A stretch of 64,000 nt of DNA from Pseudomonas sp. PIC25 (lineage in GTDB: Bacteria; Pseudomonadota; Gammaproteobacteria; Pseudomonadales; Pseudomonadaceae): the NCBI RefSeq assembly GCF_002286785.1, contig NZ_MUJY01000108.1:1-64000 (forward strand), read 5' to 3'. Positions 44,361 through 55,534 of this stretch are shown here, one piece after another (the first letter of the stretch is position 1; every line of letters starts with the position of its first letter). Below the pieces are notes generated by a model. That model did no database searches, had not been told where the DNA came from, and was given only the letters and a program-made list of their open reading frames with translations. Both the position numbers and the translations under genes were made by a program.

Positions 44361-45305
44361 ATGCGCACCTTTTCTATTTCTCTTCTTCTGGGGGGCTGGC
44401 TGGCTTTGCCAGCCCACGCTGCGGATGCCAAGGACTGGCTGCTTCGCTTGGCCGAAGCCGAACAGCAACAGAGTTTCCAAGGCACATTCGTCTACGAGCG
44501 TAATGGCAGTTTTTCCACCCATGGCATCTGGCATCGGTCGGAAGAAGGTAACGTTCGTGAGCGTCTGCAACAGTTGGATGGCCCCGCGCAGGAAGTAGTG
44601 CGGGTCAACGGCAAGATTCAATGCGTGAGCGGAACCCTGGTCGACGAAGTTGCCGACGGCCAGGCTTGGTCCGTGCGCAAGCTCGACCCCAAGCAGCTTT
44701 CCGCCTGGTATGACTTGCGCCTCGTCGGCGAATCGCGTGTGGCCGGTCGACCGGCCGTCGTCCTCGCTATCCTGCCTCGTGATCAGCATCGCTACGGATT
44801 CGAGCTGCATCTGGACCGGGAAACCGCGCTGCCCTTGAAGTCCCTGTTGCTGAACGAGAAGGGGCAGTTGCTGGAGCGCTTCCAGTTCACCCGCCTGGAT
44901 ACCTCCGGGAAGCCGACAGACGAATTGCTGCAACCTGGCACCGAGTGCAAATCGGTACAGCTCGCGGACGCAAAGGATATTCCCAATGCCTGGCGCTCCG
45001 AGTGGTTGCCGCCCGGTTTCAGCTTGACCAGTGCGCTGGAGACGCCGAGCCCCGTATCCAAGGAATCGGTGGCCTACTTGATGTATGGCGATGGCCTGGC
45101 GCGCTTCTCGGTGTTCCTCGAGCCGTTGCACGGTGCGGCAGTCGAGGATGCTCGGAGCCAGCTGGGGCCGACCGTCGCGGTTTCACGGCGCATGAGCACG
45201 GCGGACGGTGACATCATGGTCACGGTGGTTGGCGAGATTCCACTCGGTACGGCCGAGCGAATAGCCTTGTCCATGCGCTCCGGCGAGACACAGGCGACAC
45301 CATGA
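44361..45305 (+). CDS. mucB: Periplasmic negative regulator MucB (RseB)
   Basis: This 314-residue RseB-family protein has a signal peptide (FSISLLLGGWLALPAHA). It has the large lipid-binding N-terminal domain (QQSFQGTFVYERNGSFSTHG, followed by WHRSEEGNVRERLQQLDG) and a small C-terminal domain that contacts MucA. It protects MucA from AlgW cleavage until lipopolysaccharide intermediates displace it. It follows mucA by 5 bases and overlaps mucC by 4. Confidence 0.96.
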   Translation: MRTFSISLLLGGWLALPAHAADAKDWLLRLAEAEQQQSFQGTFVYERNGSFSTHGIWHRSEEGNVRERLQQLDGPAQEVVRVNGKIQCVSGTLVDEVADGQAWSVRKLDPKQLSAWYDLRLVGESRVAGRPAVVLAILPRDQHRYGFELHLDRETALPLKSLLLNEKGQLLERFQFTRLDTSGKPTDELLQPGTECKSVQLADAKDIPNAWRSEWLPPGFSLTSALETPSPVSKESVAYLMYGDGLARFSVFLEPLHGAAVEDARSQLGPTVAVSRRMSTADGDIMVTVVGEIPLGTAERIALSMRSGETQATP

Positions 45306-45757
45306 TCGAAGAGCAGGGGCGGGTCATTGCAGTAGAGCCCGGCGCCGTCTGGGTGGAGACCTTGCGAAAGAGTACCTGTACCGCTTGTTCGGCAAGTGCC
45401 GGGTGCGGTCAAGGCATCATGGAAAAGTTAGGAGTGGGGGCCCGGCGTGGATACGTCCGGGCCCTTTCCGATTTACAGCTCGATGTGGGGGATCCGGTCG
45501 TCATCGGCATCCGCGAAGAGCTGCTGCTGCGCGGTTCCATTCTGGTTTACCTTCTCCCACTGCTTGGGCTGTTCCTGGCCGCGATACTTGCCGAGCGTCT
45601 GGCGTTGGGCGAACCTCTAGTCATTTTTTCGGGACTGGGCGGTTTCGCCCTGGCCTGGTTCGGTGTTCGCTGGCATAGCCGGCGAGCGGCGGACGATCCC
45701 GCGTTGCAGCCGGTCGTGCTGCGCGCCATGCTCGCCGGGGCTGTCGGTCAGCGGTGA
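45302..45757 (+). CDS. mucC: RseC-family membrane protein MucC
   Basis: This 151-residue inner-membrane protein of the RseC family has an N-terminal cytoplasmic part with a cysteine cluster (CTACSASAGCGQG) and two helices (about 79-101 and 106-125). RseC homologues act with the sigma-E system and with reduction of SoxR; the exact function of MucC is uncertain. It sits in the usual place between mucB and mucD; ATGA overlaps the mucB stop. Confidence 0.92.
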   Translation: MIEEQGRVIAVEPGAVWVETLRKSTCTACSASAGCGQGIMEKLGVGARRGYVRALSDLQLDVGDPVVIGIREELLLRGSILVYLLPLLGLFLAAILAERLALGEPLVIFSGLGGFALAWFGVRWHSRRAADDPALQPVVLRAMLAGAVGQR

Positions 45758-45789
45758 GATTTCAAGCTTGTTTGAGCAGGGGAGTTGTG

Positions 45790-47214
45790 ATGTCGATGCC
45801 TAGTTGGAAATCCTGTCTGTCCGTCCTGGCTGCGTTGCTGATGCTGAGCCAGGCGCTGGTGGCGCGTGCCGATCTGCCGGATTTCACCGAGCTGGTCCAG
45901 GAAGCGTCGCCCGCGGTCGTGAACATCAGTACCCGGCAGAAGCTGCCGGCCAGCACCGCCAGTGCGCAGATTCCCGATCTCGAGGGGTTGCCGCCGATCT
46001 TCCGTGAGTTCTTCGAACGCAGCATTCCGCAGGTTCCGCGCAATCCGGGCGGCCGCCAGCGCGAAGCCCAGTCGCTCGGCTCCGGCTTCATCATTTCCGA
46101 CGATGGCTACGTGCTGACCAATAATCACGTGGTGGCCGATGCCGATGAGATTATCGTGCGCCTGTCCGACCGTAGCGAGTTGGAGGCCAAGCTGGTCGGT
46201 GCCGATCCGCGTACCGACGTGGCCTTGCTGAAAGTCGAAGGCAAGGGGCTGCCCACGGTCAAGTTGGGTAACTCCGAAGCGCTGAAGGTCGGCGAGTGGG
46301 TGCTGGCCATCGGTTCGCCGTTCGGCTTCGATCACTCCGTCACCGCCGGTATCGTCAGTGCCAAGGGGCGTAGCCTGCCGAACGAGAGCTATGTGCCGTT
46401 CATCCAGACCGACGTGGCGATCAATCCGGGCAACTCGGGCGGTCCGTTGTTCAATCTGGACGGCGAAGTGATCGGCATCAACTCGCAGATTTTCACCCGC
46501 TCGGGCGGCTTCATGGGCTTGTCGTTCGCCATTCCGATCGACGTTGCCATGGATGTGGCCAACCAGTTGAAATCCGAAGGCAAAGTCAGCCGGGGCTGGC
46601 TGGGTGTGGTGATCCAGGAGGTCAGCAAGGACCTGGCTGAATCCTTCGGCCTGGAAAAACCGGCCGGTGCGCTGGTGGCTCAGGTGCTCGAGGGTGGTCC
46701 GGCCGACAAGGGCGGGCTTCAGGTGGGTGACGTCATCCTGAGCCTGAATGATCGTCCGATCGTCATGTCCGCCGATTTGCCGCATCTGGTGGGCGGCCTC
46801 AAGCCAGGCAGCAAGGCCGATCTGGAAGTGGTGCGTGACGGCGAGCGCCGCAAGCTGCAACTGACCATCGGTGCGTTGCCGGAAGAGGGCGATGAGGTCG
46901 CCGTCGGCAAGGTGCCGGGTGCCGAGCGCAGCAGCAACCGCCTGGGCGTCAAGGTGGCCGAGCTGTCCGCCGAGCAGAAGAAGGCCCTCGACCTGAAAGG
47001 CGGCGTGGTGATCAGCGAGGTGCTGGAAAGCGGGCCCGCGGCCTTGATCGGCTTGCGTCCGGGCGATGTCATCACTCACCTGAACAATCAGGCTATCGAT
47101 TCGGCCAAGACGTTCACCAAGGTCGCTCAGGATTTGCCGAAGAATCGCTCCGTGTCCATGCGCGTGTTGCGGCAGGGACGTGCCAGTTTCATCACGTTCA
47201 AGCTGTCCGAGTAA
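45790..47214 (+). CDS. mucD: Periplasmic serine protease MucD (DegP/HtrA family)
   Basis: This 474-residue HtrA-type protease-chaperone has a signal peptide ending at VARA, a trypsin-like domain with triad His113 (NNHVV), Asp143 (DPRTDVALL) and Ser216 (NPGNSGGPL), then two PDZ domains. It degrades misfolded envelope proteins and acts as a negative modulator of alginate synthesis. The ATG at 45790 is favoured by GGGGAG just upstream; a GTG at 45754 overlapping mucC and an ATG at 45796 are alternatives. A strong terminator follows. Confidence 0.96.
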   Translation: MSMPSWKSCLSVLAALLMLSQALVARADLPDFTELVQEASPAVVNISTRQKLPASTASAQIPDLEGLPPIFREFFERSIPQVPRNPGGRQREAQSLGSGFIISDDGYVLTNNHVVADADEIIVRLSDRSELEAKLVGADPRTDVALLKVEGKGLPTVKLGNSEALKVGEWVLAIGSPFGFDHSVTAGIVSAKGRSLPNESYVPFIQTDVAINPGNSGGPLFNLDGEVIGINSQIFTRSGGFMGLSFAIPIDVAMDVANQLKSEGKVSRGWLGVVIQEVSKDLAESFGLEKPAGALVAQVLEGGPADKGGLQVGDVILSLNDRPIVMSADLPHLVGGLKPGSKADLEVVRDGERRKLQLTIGALPEEGDEVAVGKVPGAERSSNRLGVKVAELSAEQKKALDLKGGVVISEVLESGPAALIGLRPGDVITHLNNQAIDSAKTFTKVAQDLPKNRSVSMRVLRQGRASFITFKLSE

Positions 47215-47251
47215 TCGCGAGGGCAGAAAAGGGCATTAGCCTCGGCCCCGC

Positions 47252-47284
47252 AAAAACGCCGTACGCATGCTGTGCGGCGTTTTT
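47252..47284 (+). terminator. Intrinsic terminator of the algU-mucABCD operon
   Basis: AAAAACGCCG at 47252-47261 pairs with CGGCGTTTTT at 47275-47284, with an inner CGCA/TGCG pairing, ending in five Ts. It lies 37 bases after the mucD stop and reads as a terminator on both strands. Confidence 0.9.
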
Positions 47285-47420
47285 CGTTGGGGTTGTGCAT
47301 GACCGCCCTTTTCATGGCTCCGGCTGGCGCCTGGGCGTGACGCCCAGGCGCTCGATCGGGTACACTCGCGGGCTATTTTCGGTGGGCAGCCTGCCCGCGG
47401 CCTTTTTGAGTGTTGATCAC

Positions 47421-49220
47421 GTGAGTGACCTGAGTCATATCCGCAATTTCTCCATCATCGCCCATATCGACCACGGCAAGTCGACGTTGGCGGACCGTTT
47501 CATCCAGATCTGTGGTGGCCTCGCCGATCGCGAGATGGAGGCCCAGGTGCTCGATTCCATGGATCTGGAGCGTGAGCGTGGCATTACCATCAAGGCCCAT
47601 AGCGTCACCCTGCACTACAAGGCGCAGGACGGTAAGACCTACCAGTTGAACTTCATCGATACCCCCGGCCATGTCGACTTCACTTATGAAGTCAGCCGCT
47701 CCCTGGCCGCCTGCGAAGGCGCGCTGCTGGTGGTGGACGCCGGCCAGGGCGTCGAGGCCCAGTCTGTTGCCAACTGCTACACCGCCATCGAGCAGGGCCT
47801 GGAAGTCATGCCCGTGCTGAACAAGATGGACCTGCCCCAGGCCGAGCCGGAGCGGGTGAAGGATGAGATCGAACACATCATCGGCATCGATGCGACCGAC
47901 GCGGTCCCCTGTAGCGCCAAGAGCGGCATGGGCGTGCCCGATGTGCTGGAGCGTCTGATCCAAGTGATTCCAGCGCCGGAAGGTGAGATCGAAGCGCCGC
48001 TGCAGGCACTGATCATCGACTCCTGGTTCGACAACTACCTCGGCGTGGTCTCCCTGGTACGCGTCAAGCACGGCCGGGTGAAGAAAGGCGACAAGATTCT
48101 GGTGAAATCCACCGGCAAAATGCATCAGGTGGATAGCGTCGGGGTATTTACGCCCAAGCATACCGAGACGGTAGACCTGAAGGCCGGCGAAGTGGGGTTC
48201 ATCATCGCCGGCATCAAGGACATCCATGGCGCACCGGTGGGCGATACCCTGACCCTTTCCACCACGCCCGACGTGGACATGCTGCCGGGCTTCCAGCGGA
48301 TCAAGCCGCAGGTATATGCCGGCCTGTTCCCGGTTAGTTCCGACGATTTCGAGGATTTCCGCGAGGCCCTGCAAAAGCTGACGCTGAACGATGCGGCCCT
48401 GCAATATGAGCCGGAAAGCTCCGATGCCCTGGGCTTCGGCTTCCGCATCGGCTTCCTCGGCATGCTGCACATGGAGATCATCCAGGAGCGTCTGGAGCGC
48501 GAATACGACCTGGACCTGATTACCACCGCGCCGACCGTGGTCTACGAGGTCGTGCTGAAGAACGGCGATACCGTCTACGTCGACAACCCCTCGAAGCTGC
48601 CCGACCTGGCGTCCATCGCCGAGATGCGTGAGCCGATCGTGCGGGCGAATATCCTGGTGCCCCAGGAGCACCTGGGCAACGTCATTACCTTGTGCATCGA
48701 AAAGCGTGGCGTGCAGCGCGACATGCAGTTCCTCAGCAGCCAGGTCCAGGTCAGCTATGACCTGCCGATGAACGAGGTAGTGCTGGACTTCTTCGATCGC
48801 CTGAAATCCGTGAGTCGGGGCTATGCGTCCCTGGACTACAGCTTCGATCGCTTCCAGGCGGCCAACCTGGTCAAGCTCGATGTGCTGATCAATGGCGACA
48901 AGGTCGATGCCCTGGCCCTGATCGTCCATCGCGACCGGGCCCACCAGAAGGGCCGCGCGTTGACCGAGAAAATGAAGGAGCTGATCCCTCGGCAGATGTT
49001 CGATGTGGCGATCCAGGCGGCTATCGGCGGCCAGATCGTTGCCCGGACCACGGTCAAGGCGCTCAGGAAGAACGTATTGGCCAAGTGCTATGGCGGCGAC
49101 GTCAGCCGTAAGCGCAAGCTGCTGGAAAAGCAGAAGGCCGGTAAGAAGCGGATGAAGCAGGTCGGTAGCGTGGAGATTCCCCAGGAAGCCTTCCTCGCCG
49201 TGCTCAAAGTGGATAGCTAG
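47421..49220 (+). CDS. lepA: Translation elongation factor 4 (LepA)
   Basis: This 599-residue ribosome-associated GTPase affects initiation and back-translocation. The G1 motif [10 protein letters not shown]2 [11 protein letters not shown]3 DTPGH and G4 NKMDLP are present, followed by EF-G-like domains and the LepA-specific C-terminal domain ending near [20 protein letters not shown]. The GTG at 47421 ([20 protein letters not shown]) is chosen from the conserved family N-terminus; upstream in-frame ATG 47295 runs through the terminator region. It is followed 5 bases later by lepB. Confidence 0.97.
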   Translation: MSDLSHIRNFSIIAHIDHGKSTLADRFIQICGGLADREMEAQVLDSMDLERERGITIKAHSVTLHYKAQDGKTYQLNFIDTPGHVDFTYEVSRSLAACEGALLVVDAGQGVEAQSVANCYTAIEQGLEVMPVLNKMDLPQAEPERVKDEIEHIIGIDATDAVPCSAKSGMGVPDVLERLIQVIPAPEGEIEAPLQALIIDSWFDNYLGVVSLVRVKHGRVKKGDKILVKSTGKMHQVDSVGVFTPKHTETVDLKAGEVGFIIAGIKDIHGAPVGDTLTLSTTPDVDMLPGFQRIKPQVYAGLFPVSSDDFEDFREALQKLTLNDAALQYEPESSDALGFGFRIGFLGMLHMEIIQERLEREYDLDLITTAPTVVYEVVLKNGDTVYVDNPSKLPDLASIAEMREPIVRANILVPQEHLGNVITLCIEKRGVQRDMQFLSSQVQVSYDLPMNEVVLDFFDRLKSVSRGYASLDYSFDRFQAANLVKLDVLINGDKVDALALIVHRDRAHQKGRALTEKMKELIPRQMFDVAIQAAIGGQIVARTTVKALRKNVLAKCYGGDVSRKRKLLEKQKAGKKRMKQVGSVEIPQEAFLAVLKVDS

Positions 49221-49225
49221 GGTCT

Positions 49226-50080
49226 ATGTCAATCAATTTCCCTCTGTTGTTGGTTATCGCCGTAGCGGTATGCGGCGCCTTGGCACTGCTGGATCTGGTC
49301 CTGTTGGCTCCACGTCGGCGTGCGGCGATCGCTGCTTATCAGGGGCGCGTCGGCGAACCCGACGAAGAGGTGCTGGAAAAGCTCGGCCGGGAACCGGTGC
49401 TGGTGGAGTACGGCAAGTCGTTCTTCCCGGTACTGGCCATCGTCCTGGTGCTGCGGTCCTTTCTGGTCGAGCCGTTCCAGATCCCGTCCGGTTCGATGAA
49501 ACCGACCCTGGAAGTGGGTGATTTCATCCTGGTGAACAAGTTTGCCTATGGCATCCGCCTGCCGGTGCTGGACACCAAGGTTATCGAGGTGGACAACCCG
49601 CAACGCGGCGACGTGATGGTGTTCCGCTATCCCAGCGACCCGAACATCAATTACATCAAGCGCGTCGTCGGCCTGCCGGGTGACGTGGTGCGCTACAGCA
49701 GCGACAAGCACCTGTTCGTCAATGACCAGCCGATTGCCGAAAGCCTTGTCGGCGAAGAGCCGGGCACGCTCGGCAGTGCCGTGTTGTACAAGGAAAAGCT
49801 CGGCGCGGTGGAGCATCTGGTGCGCAAGGAAATGAGCCGCTATCGCATCGAGCCGGGTCGTGAGTGGGTGGTGCCGGAAGGCCACTATTTCATGATGGGC
49901 GACAACCGCGACAACTCCAACGACAGCCGTTACTGGAACGATCCCAAGATTCCGAAGGAACTGCGCGGGATGGTGCCGGACCGCAACATCGTCGGCAAAG
50001 CCTTCGCGGTGTGGATGAGCTGGCCCGATCCCAAACTGCGTAATCTGCCCAACTTTTCGCGAGTCGGGTTGATTCACTGA
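49226..50080 (+). CDS. lepB: Signal peptidase I
   Basis: This 284-residue inner-membrane protease cleaves signal peptides of exported proteins. Two N-terminal helices (about 3-28 and 66-80) are followed by the periplasmic catalytic domain with Ser90 in IPSGSMKPTL and Lys145 in NYIKRVVGLPGD. MMGDNRDNSNDSRYW is box E. The length equals that of the P. aeruginosa enzyme. It is co-transcribed with lepA. Confidence 0.97.
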   Translation: MSINFPLLLVIAVAVCGALALLDLVLLAPRRRAAIAAYQGRVGEPDEEVLEKLGREPVLVEYGKSFFPVLAIVLVLRSFLVEPFQIPSGSMKPTLEVGDFILVNKFAYGIRLPVLDTKVIEVDNPQRGDVMVFRYPSDPNINYIKRVVGLPGDVVRYSSDKHLFVNDQPIAESLVGEEPGTLGSAVLYKEKLGAVEHLVRKEMSRYRIEPGREWVVPEGHYFMMGDNRDNSNDSRYWNDPKIPKELRGMVPDRNIVGKAFAVWMSWPDPKLRNLPNFSRVGLIH

Positions 50081-50182
50081 TTCCCAAATTGTGCGGCGCT
50101 GTTCAAGACAGCGCCGGCCGCTATATATAGTCTTGCCCTTGCCCGTTCGGGTGATCGAATAACACTGACATTGGGGTCAAAC

Positions 50183-50560
50183 ATGACATTTGCGCGTTCG
50201 CAGAAAGGTATGTCGATACTGGGGTGGCTGGTCGTTCTGGCCGTTGTTGCATTCCTTGCCAGTACTGCGTTCAAGATCATTCCGCATTACCTCGACTATA
50301 TGTCGATGGAAAAGATCATTTCCTCGGTGGAAACCGACAAGGCCTTGAATATCCAGACCGTGGGCGACTTCTACGAGCATGTCAGCAAGGGCATGCAGGT
50401 CAACGGCATCCGCGACCTGGATATGAAGAAAGTGTTGAAGGTGAATGTGGAAAACAACGAATTCCGTGCTCATCTGAAGTATGAAAAACGCGAACCGCTG
50501 ATCGAGAACCTCGATCTCGTGGTGCGCTTCGACAAAGAATTTCGGTTACGCATGCCGTGA
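50183..50560 (+). CDS. DUF4845 membrane-anchored protein
   Basis: This 125-residue protein starts with a prepilin-like or anchor segment, [20 protein letters not shown], followed by a soluble part with [20 protein letters not shown]. It belongs to DUF4845, found between lepB and rnc in many pseudomonads. The function is unknown; position suggests a link to secretion or RNA processing only by transcription. The ATG at 50183 is preceded by GGGG. Its stop overlaps the rnc GTG. Confidence 0.85.
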   Translation: MTFARSQKGMSILGWLVVLAVVAFLASTAFKIIPHYLDYMSMEKIISSVETDKALNIQTVGDFYEHVSKGMQVNGIRDLDMKKVLKVNVENNEFRAHLKYEKREPLIENLDLVVRFDKEFRLRMP

Positions 50561-51246
50561 GCTCAACGTTAGGCCGCCTCGAGCGCAAGCTCGGTCATAG
50601 TTTCAAGAACCAGGACCTGATGGTCCTGGCTCTCACCCATCGTAGCTTCGCCGGGCGCAATAACGAGCGTCTGGAATTCCTCGGTGATGCCATCCTCAAC
50701 TTCGTTGCCGGCGAGGCCCTGTTCGCCCGCTTTCCCCAGGCCCGCGAGGGGCAGCTGTCGCGTCTGCGCGCACGCCTGGTCAAGGGCGAGACGCTGGCGC
50801 AACTGGCCCGTGGATTCGAGCTAGGGGAATACCTGCGGCTCGGTTCCGGCGAGTTGAAGAGCGGTGGGTTCCGCCGCGAATCCATCCTTGCCGATGCGCT
50901 GGAGGCACTGATCGGCGCCATCTACCTGGATGCGGGCATGGAAGCGGCGCGCGAACGGGTGCTGGATTGGCTCGCCAACGAGCTGGACGGCCTGACGCTG
51001 GTGGATACCAACAAGGACCCGAAGACACGCCTGCAGGAATACCTGCAGTCGCGTGCCTGCGAACTGCCTCGCTACGAGGTCGTGGATATCCAGGGAGAAC
51101 CACACTGCCGGACGTTCTTCGTCGAGTGCCAGGTAACCCTTTTGAATGACAAGACCCAGGGGCAGGGCGCTAGCCGCCGTATCGCCGAACAGGTCGCGGC
51201 GGCCGCCGCCCTGATCGCCCTGGGCGTGGAGAACGGTAATGAGTGA
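50557..51246 (+). CDS. rnc: Ribonuclease III
   Basis: This 229-residue double-strand-specific endoribonuclease processes rRNA precursors and structured mRNAs. The signature [19 protein letters not shown] holds the catalytic acidic residues, and [16 protein letters not shown] completes the Mg site. The C-terminal double-stranded RNA-binding domain begins around [20 protein letters not shown]. The start is a GTG overlapping the preceding gene; the stop overlaps era by 8 bases, so rnc-era are co-translated as in E. coli. Confidence 0.97.
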   Translation: MSSTLGRLERKLGHSFKNQDLMVLALTHRSFAGRNNERLEFLGDAILNFVAGEALFARFPQAREGQLSRLRARLVKGETLAQLARGFELGEYLRLGSGELKSGGFRRESILADALEALIGAIYLDAGMEAARERVLDWLANELDGLTLVDTNKDPKTRLQEYLQSRACELPRYEVVDIQGEPHCRTFFVECQVTLLNDKTQGQGASRRIAEQVAAAAALIALGVENGNE

Positions 51247-52147
51247 GATCGACGAAGACGTGTCCCGCTGTGGCTATGTAGCCATTGTCGGCCGCCCCAA
51301 CGTGGGCAAGTCGACCTTGCTCAATCACATTCTCGGGCAGAAGCTGGCGATCACCTCGCGCAAGCCCCAGACCACCCGGCATAACATGCTGGGTATCAAG
51401 ACCGAAGGGGCTGTCCAGGCGATCTACGTGGATACTCCCGGTCTGCACAAGAACAGCGAGAAAGCGCTGAACCGCTACATGAACAAGAGCGCTTCGGCGG
51501 CGTTGAAGGACGTCGACGTGGTCGTTTTCGTGGTCGACCGTACCCGCTGGACCGACGAGGACCAGATGGTGCTCGAGCGGGTGCAGTACGTGCAGTGCCC
51601 GGTGTTGCTCGCGGTGAACAAGACCGACCGCATCGAGGACAAGGCCGAGCTGCTGCCGCATCTGGAATGGCTGGCCCAGCAGTTGCCCAACGCGGAAATC
51701 GTGCCGATTTCCGCCCAGCAGGGGGTTAACCTCGACACTTTGGAGCGCTTGGTGGCCGAGCGTTTGCCCGAGGGCGATCACTTCTTCCCGGAAGACCAGA
51801 TCACCGACCGCTCCAGCCGTTTCCTCGCGGCTGAATTGGTGCGCGAGAAGATCATGCGCCAGCTCGGGGCGGAGTTGCCCTACCAGATCACCGTGGAAAT
51901 CGAAGAGTTCAAGCAGGAAGGACGCATCCTGCACATCCACGCGCTGATCCTCGTCGAACGCGAGGGGCAGAAGAAGATCATCATCGGCGACAAGGGCGAG
52001 CGCATCAAACGGATTGGCCAGGATGCGCGCAAGGACATGGAAACCATGTTCGATTCCAAGGTCATGCTCAACCTCTGGGTGAAGGTAAAAGGCGGCTGGT
52101 CGGACGACGAACGTGCCCTGCGGTCGCTCGGCTACCTGGACGTTTGA
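51239..52147 (+). CDS. era: GTPase Era
   Basis: This 302-residue GTPase binds the 3' end of 16S rRNA and assists 30S assembly. G1 [10 protein letters not shown]3 DTPGLH, G4 NKTD and G5 SAQ are present, then the C-terminal KH domain ([20 protein letters not shown]) that binds RNA. The ATG lies inside the 3' end of rnc. The essential length and motif set are complete. Confidence 0.97.
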   Translation: MSEIDEDVSRCGYVAIVGRPNVGKSTLLNHILGQKLAITSRKPQTTRHNMLGIKTEGAVQAIYVDTPGLHKNSEKALNRYMNKSASAALKDVDVVVFVVDRTRWTDEDQMVLERVQYVQCPVLLAVNKTDRIEDKAELLPHLEWLAQQLPNAEIVPISAQQGVNLDTLERLVAERLPEGDHFFPEDQITDRSSRFLAAELVREKIMRQLGAELPYQITVEIEEFKQEGRILHIHALILVEREGQKKIIIGDKGERIKRIGQDARKDMETMFDSKVMLNLWVKVKGGWSDDERALRSLGYLDV

Positions 52148-52187
52148 TTCTCCGGCTTCGAGCCGACAACCTGGCTGAACGCCTCCT

Positions 52188-52877
52188 ATGCCTCAATCCG
52201 CCTTCGTCCTGCACAGCCGTCCGTACCGGGAGAGCAGTGCGCTGGTGGATTTCTTCACACCGCAGGGCCGGCTCCGGGCGGTCCTGCGTTCGGCGCGGGG
52301 CAAGGCGGGTAGCCTGGCGCGGCCGTTCGTTCCGCTGGAGGTCGAGTTCAACGGGCGTGGCGAACTGAAGAACGCCAGCCGCCTGGAAGCCAGCGGTATC
52401 GCCCATTGGTTGAACGGCGATGCGCTGTTCAGCGGTCTCTATCTCAACGAGCTGTTGATCCGCCTGTTGCCGGCCGAAGTCCCACATCCCGCGTTCTTCG
52501 ATCACTATGCCGCGACCTTGCTGGCCCTGGCCGAAGGGCGGCCTCTGGAGCCCTTGCTGCGCGCGTTCGAATGGCGTCTGCTGGACGAGCTGGGCTATGG
52601 TTTCGCCCTGGACCTGGATATCGCCGGCCAACCCATCGTCGCCGAGGGCCTCTATCGCCTGCAGCCGGATGCCGGCCTGGAGCCCGTTGGCCAATTGCAG
52701 CCCGGCCTGTTCCACGGAGCCGAGTTGATGGCCATGGCCGAGGCCGATTGGTCGGTACCCGGCGCTCTGGCAGCCGCCAAACGGCTGATGCGCCAGGCAC
52801 TCGCCCCTCACCTGGGCGGCCGACCTCTGGTCAGCCGCGAGTTGTTCATGAATCTCAAGGAGCCTCCCCGTGACTGA
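52188..52877 (+). CDS. recO: DNA repair protein RecO
   Basis: This 229-residue mediator loads RecA at gaps with RecF and RecR. The N-terminal OB fold starts [20 protein letters not shown] and includes [20 protein letters not shown]; the C-terminal helical part includes [20 protein letters not shown]. It overlaps pdxJ by 8 bases, as usual in pseudomonads and enterobacteria. No zinc-finger cysteines are seen, as in other gammaproteobacterial RecO. Confidence 0.95.
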   Translation: MPQSAFVLHSRPYRESSALVDFFTPQGRLRAVLRSARGKAGSLARPFVPLEVEFNGRGELKNASRLEASGIAHWLNGDALFSGLYLNELLIRLLPAEVPHPAFFDHYAATLLALAEGRPLEPLLRAFEWRLLDELGYGFALDLDIAGQPIVAEGLYRLQPDAGLEPVGQLQPGLFHGAELMAMAEADWSVPGALAAAKRLMRQALAPHLGGRPLVSRELFMNLKEPPRD

Positions 52878-53616
52878 AGCCAACCGCATCCTGCTCGGCG
52901 TCAACATCGATCACGTCGCCACCCTGCGCCAGGCGCGCGGCACGCGCTACCCGGACCCGGTCAAAGCCGCCCTGGATGCCGAGGAAGCCGGTGCCGATGG
53001 CATTACCCTGCATTTGCGCGAGGATCGCCGGCATATCCAGGAGCGTGACGTCCGGGTCATGAAGGACATGCTGCAGACGCGCATGAACTTCGAGATGGGC
53101 GTCACCGAGCCGATGCTGGCCTTCGCCGAAAGCATCCGCCCCGAACACATCTGCCTGGTGCCGGAAACCCGCCAGGAACTGACCACCGAAGGCGGCCTGG
53201 ACGTTGCCGGTCAGGAAGAGCGCATCCGTGCAGCGGTGGAGCGGCTGAGCAAGCTGGGTTGCGAGGTGTCGTTGTTCATCGATGCCGAAGAACGGCAGAT
53301 CGAGGCCGCGCGACGCATCGGTGCTCCGGCCATCGAGCTGCATACGGGCCGTTATGCCGATGCCCAGACGCCCGCCGAAGCCGCCCGCGAACTGGCGCGG
53401 ATTCGCGACGGCGTGGCGTTCGGCCTGGGGCATGGGTTGATCGTCAATGCCGGGCATGGCCTGCACTACCACAACGTCGAGCCGGTGGCGGCCATTGCCG
53501 GCGTCCATGAATTGAATATCGGCCACGCCATCGTCGCCCATGCGCTGTTCGTGGGGTTCAAGCAGGCAGTGGTGGAGATGAAGCAATTGATCGTCGCGGC
53601 AGCGGCGCGGGGTTAA
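52870..53616 (+). CDS. pdxJ: Pyridoxine 5'-phosphate synthase
   Basis: This 248-residue TIM-barrel enzyme condenses 1-deoxy-D-xylulose 5-phosphate with 3-amino-2-oxopropyl phosphate to pyridoxine 5'-phosphate. Conserved segments include [20 protein letters not shown], the [16 protein letters not shown] loop with the phosphate-binding residues, and IELHTGRYA. It starts with GTG inside recO. A hairpin downstream (53669-53691) separates it from convergent cmoB. Confidence 0.97.
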   Translation: MTEANRILLGVNIDHVATLRQARGTRYPDPVKAALDAEEAGADGITLHLREDRRHIQERDVRVMKDMLQTRMNFEMGVTEPMLAFAESIRPEHICLVPETRQELTTEGGLDVAGQEERIRAAVERLSKLGCEVSLFIDAEERQIEAARRIGAPAIELHTGRYADAQTPAEAARELARIRDGVAFGLGHGLIVNAGHGLHYHNVEPVAAIAGVHELNIGHAIVAHALFVGFKQAVVEMKQLIVAAAARG

Positions 53617-53668
53617 GAGCCGCTCCCTGAAAGCCGGCCCCCTTTAATGTGTGGCGAGGGGCCATACA

Positions 53669-53691
53669 GCAGGGCGAGTTCTTTGCCCTGC
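53669..53691. terminator. Hairpin between convergent pdxJ and cmoB
   Basis: GCAGGGC at 53669-53675 and GCCCTGC at 53685-53691 pair around a 9-base loop. There is no clear T-run, so it may be a weak or factor-assisted terminator for either strand. Confidence 0.45.
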
Positions 53692-53735
53692 ATGGCATCG
53701 TCCGATCGTCTGGGCGGCGAATCGCTCGCCCGGCT

Positions 53736-54695
53736 TTACGGCTTGCGCGCCAGCACTACGGCGCGCATCGGCGCCGGCAGGCCTTCGATGGTGCGGGAGT
53801 GGTCGTGCGGATCGAGAAAGTCGGGTAGCGACTGGAAGCGCATCCATTCGGTGCTGCGCTGCTCTTCGACGCGGGTGATGCTCACATCGACGCAGCGAAC
53901 ATCGGTGAAACCGGCGCGGCGCAGCCAGCGTTCCAGCGCCGGTACCGAGGGCAGGAACCAGACGTTGCGCATCTGGGCATAGCGGTCTTCCGGGATCAGC
54001 ACGTTCTGCTCGTCGCCGGCGATCACCAGGGTTTCGAGCACCAGTTCGCCGCCCCTGACCAGGCAATCCTTGAGTGCAAGCAGATGCTCGATGGGCGAGC
54101 GACGGTGGTAGAGCACGCCCATGGAAAACACGGTATTGAAGCCTTCCAGGCGCTCCGGCAGGTCTTCCAGGGCGAAGGGCAGGTGCCACGCCGGCAGGTC
54201 CGGCAGGTAGCGCTGGATGGCCTGGAACTGGCAGAAGAACAACCAGTTGGGGTCGATCCCGATCACGCTGTCGGCACCGGCGCCGAGCATGCGCCACTGG
54301 TAATAGCCGTTGCCGCAGCCCACATCGAGCACGCGCTTGCCGTGCAGCTCCAGATGGGGAGCGACCCGCGCCCACTTCCAGTCCGACCGCCATTCGGTGT
54401 CGATGTGCACACCGAACAGATCGAACGGCCCCTTGCGCCAGGGCGACAGACCGAGCAGGGCCTGTCTCAGCTGAGCCCGCGTGGCGTCTGTGCAAGGCGC
54501 ATCGAGGCGAAAGCGTTCGCGCAGTTCGACTTCGGTGGGTTTCAGATCCGGCAGAGCATCGAGGGCACCCTGCCAACGCTCCAGGTCGCCGTGCCCGATG
54601 TCCATCCGGGCGTCCAGTTGCGCCTGCAGGCCATTGGCCCAGGCAGCCAGGGGAGTGCCGGCGAGACGGTGGACGAGAGTGGTGAGGTCGATCAT
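53736..54695 (-). CDS. cmoB: tRNA U34 carboxymethyltransferase CmoB
   Basis: This 319-residue enzyme carboxymethylates 5-hydroxyuridine at tRNA position 34 using carboxy-SAM made by CmoA. The Rossmann motif [16 protein letters not shown] and the surrounding [20 protein letters not shown] are diagnostic. [17 protein letters not shown] is the post-motif region. The ATG at 54695 overlaps the cmoA stop in an ATGA motif; an in-frame start at 54728 is less likely. The length agrees with family members. Confidence 0.95.
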   Translation of the reverse strand: MIDLTTLVHRLAGTPLAAWANGLQAQLDARMDIGHGDLERWQGALDALPDLKPTEVELRERFRLDAPCTDATRAQLRQALLGLSPWRKGPFDLFGVHIDTEWRSDWKWARVAPHLELHGKRVLDVGCGNGYYQWRMLGAGADSVIGIDPNWLFFCQFQAIQRYLPDLPAWHLPFALEDLPERLEGFNTVFSMGVLYHRRSPIEHLLALKDCLVRGGELVLETLVIAGDEQNVLIPEDRYAQMRNVWFLPSVPALERWLRRAGFTDVRCVDVSITRVEEQRSTEWMRFQSLPDFLDPHDHSRTIEGLPAPMRAVVLARKP

Positions 54696-55435
54696 GGCAG
54701 GGCGATCAGCGAAGCGAAGTTGAGACACTGGAACCAGGGCACCACCTTGCGGAAACCGGCCGCCAACAGGCGGTTGCGATGGACCTCGAGGCTGTCGGGG
54801 CGCATGACGTTTTCCAGCGCGCTGCGCTTCTGGGCGATTTCCAGCTCGCTGTAACCGTTGGCCCGCTTGAAGTCGATATGCAGATCGGTGAGCAGCGCCT
54901 GCTCCTCATCGTCGGCGAAGCGCAGCTTTTCCGACAGGATCAGCGCGCCACCGGGGAGCAGGGCCTGGCGAATGCGGCCGAGCAGTTCGAGCCGGCGCTC
55001 GGGATCGATGAATTGCAGGGTGAAGTTCAACGCCACCAGCGATGTGGGCTGGAAATCCAGGGCGAGGATATCCGCCTCGATCACGTCGACCGGCAGCAGC
55101 TCTTGGAACATCGAGTCCTGGGCATGCAGGTACTCCCGGCAGCGCTCCACCATGGCCGCCGAGTTGTCCACCGCGACGACCCGGCAGCCATCGGTTTTCA
55201 CGTGCCGGCGTAGCGCCTGGGTAACGGCGCCGAGCGAACTGCCCAGGTCGTAGAGCACACTGTGCGGCTGGGCGAAACGGCCGGCGAGCACGCCGATGTT
55301 CTCGACGATGGTCGGGTAGCCCGGCACCGAGCGCTTGATCATGTCGGGGAATACGCGCACCACGTCTTCGTTGAAGACGAAGTCCCGTACTTGGGCGAGG
55401 GGCTGCGCGAAAAGACGATCGGGGTCCTGGGTCAC
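54692..55435 (-). CDS. cmoA: Carboxy-SAM synthase CmoA
   Basis: This 247-residue SAM-dependent enzyme converts SAM and prephenate to carboxy-S-adenosyl-methionine, the donor used by CmoB. The N-terminus [20 protein letters not shown] and the SAM motif [20 protein letters not shown] are typical; the family usually has DLGCS, so the cysteine is serine here. The GTG at 55435 is chosen from family N-termini. It forms an operon with cmoB. Confidence 0.94.
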   Translation of the reverse strand: MTQDPDRLFAQPLAQVRDFVFNEDVVRVFPDMIKRSVPGYPTIVENIGVLAGRFAQPHSVLYDLGSSLGAVTQALRRHVKTDGCRVVAVDNSAAMVERCREYLHAQDSMFQELLPVDVIEADILALDFQPTSLVALNFTLQFIDPERRLELLGRIRQALLPGGALILSEKLRFADDEEQALLTDLHIDFKRANGYSELEIAQKRSALENVMRPDSLEVHRNRLLAAGFRKVVPWFQCLNFASLIALP

Positions 55436-55534
55436 GGTGGTTCCGGGGGTTGGCGTAAAAGGCCGGCATTTTAGCCAAGAGTGACGGCGTGCCAAACCCT
55501 CCTTCGTGTCCGTCCGCCGTATTGCCGGTGCGGT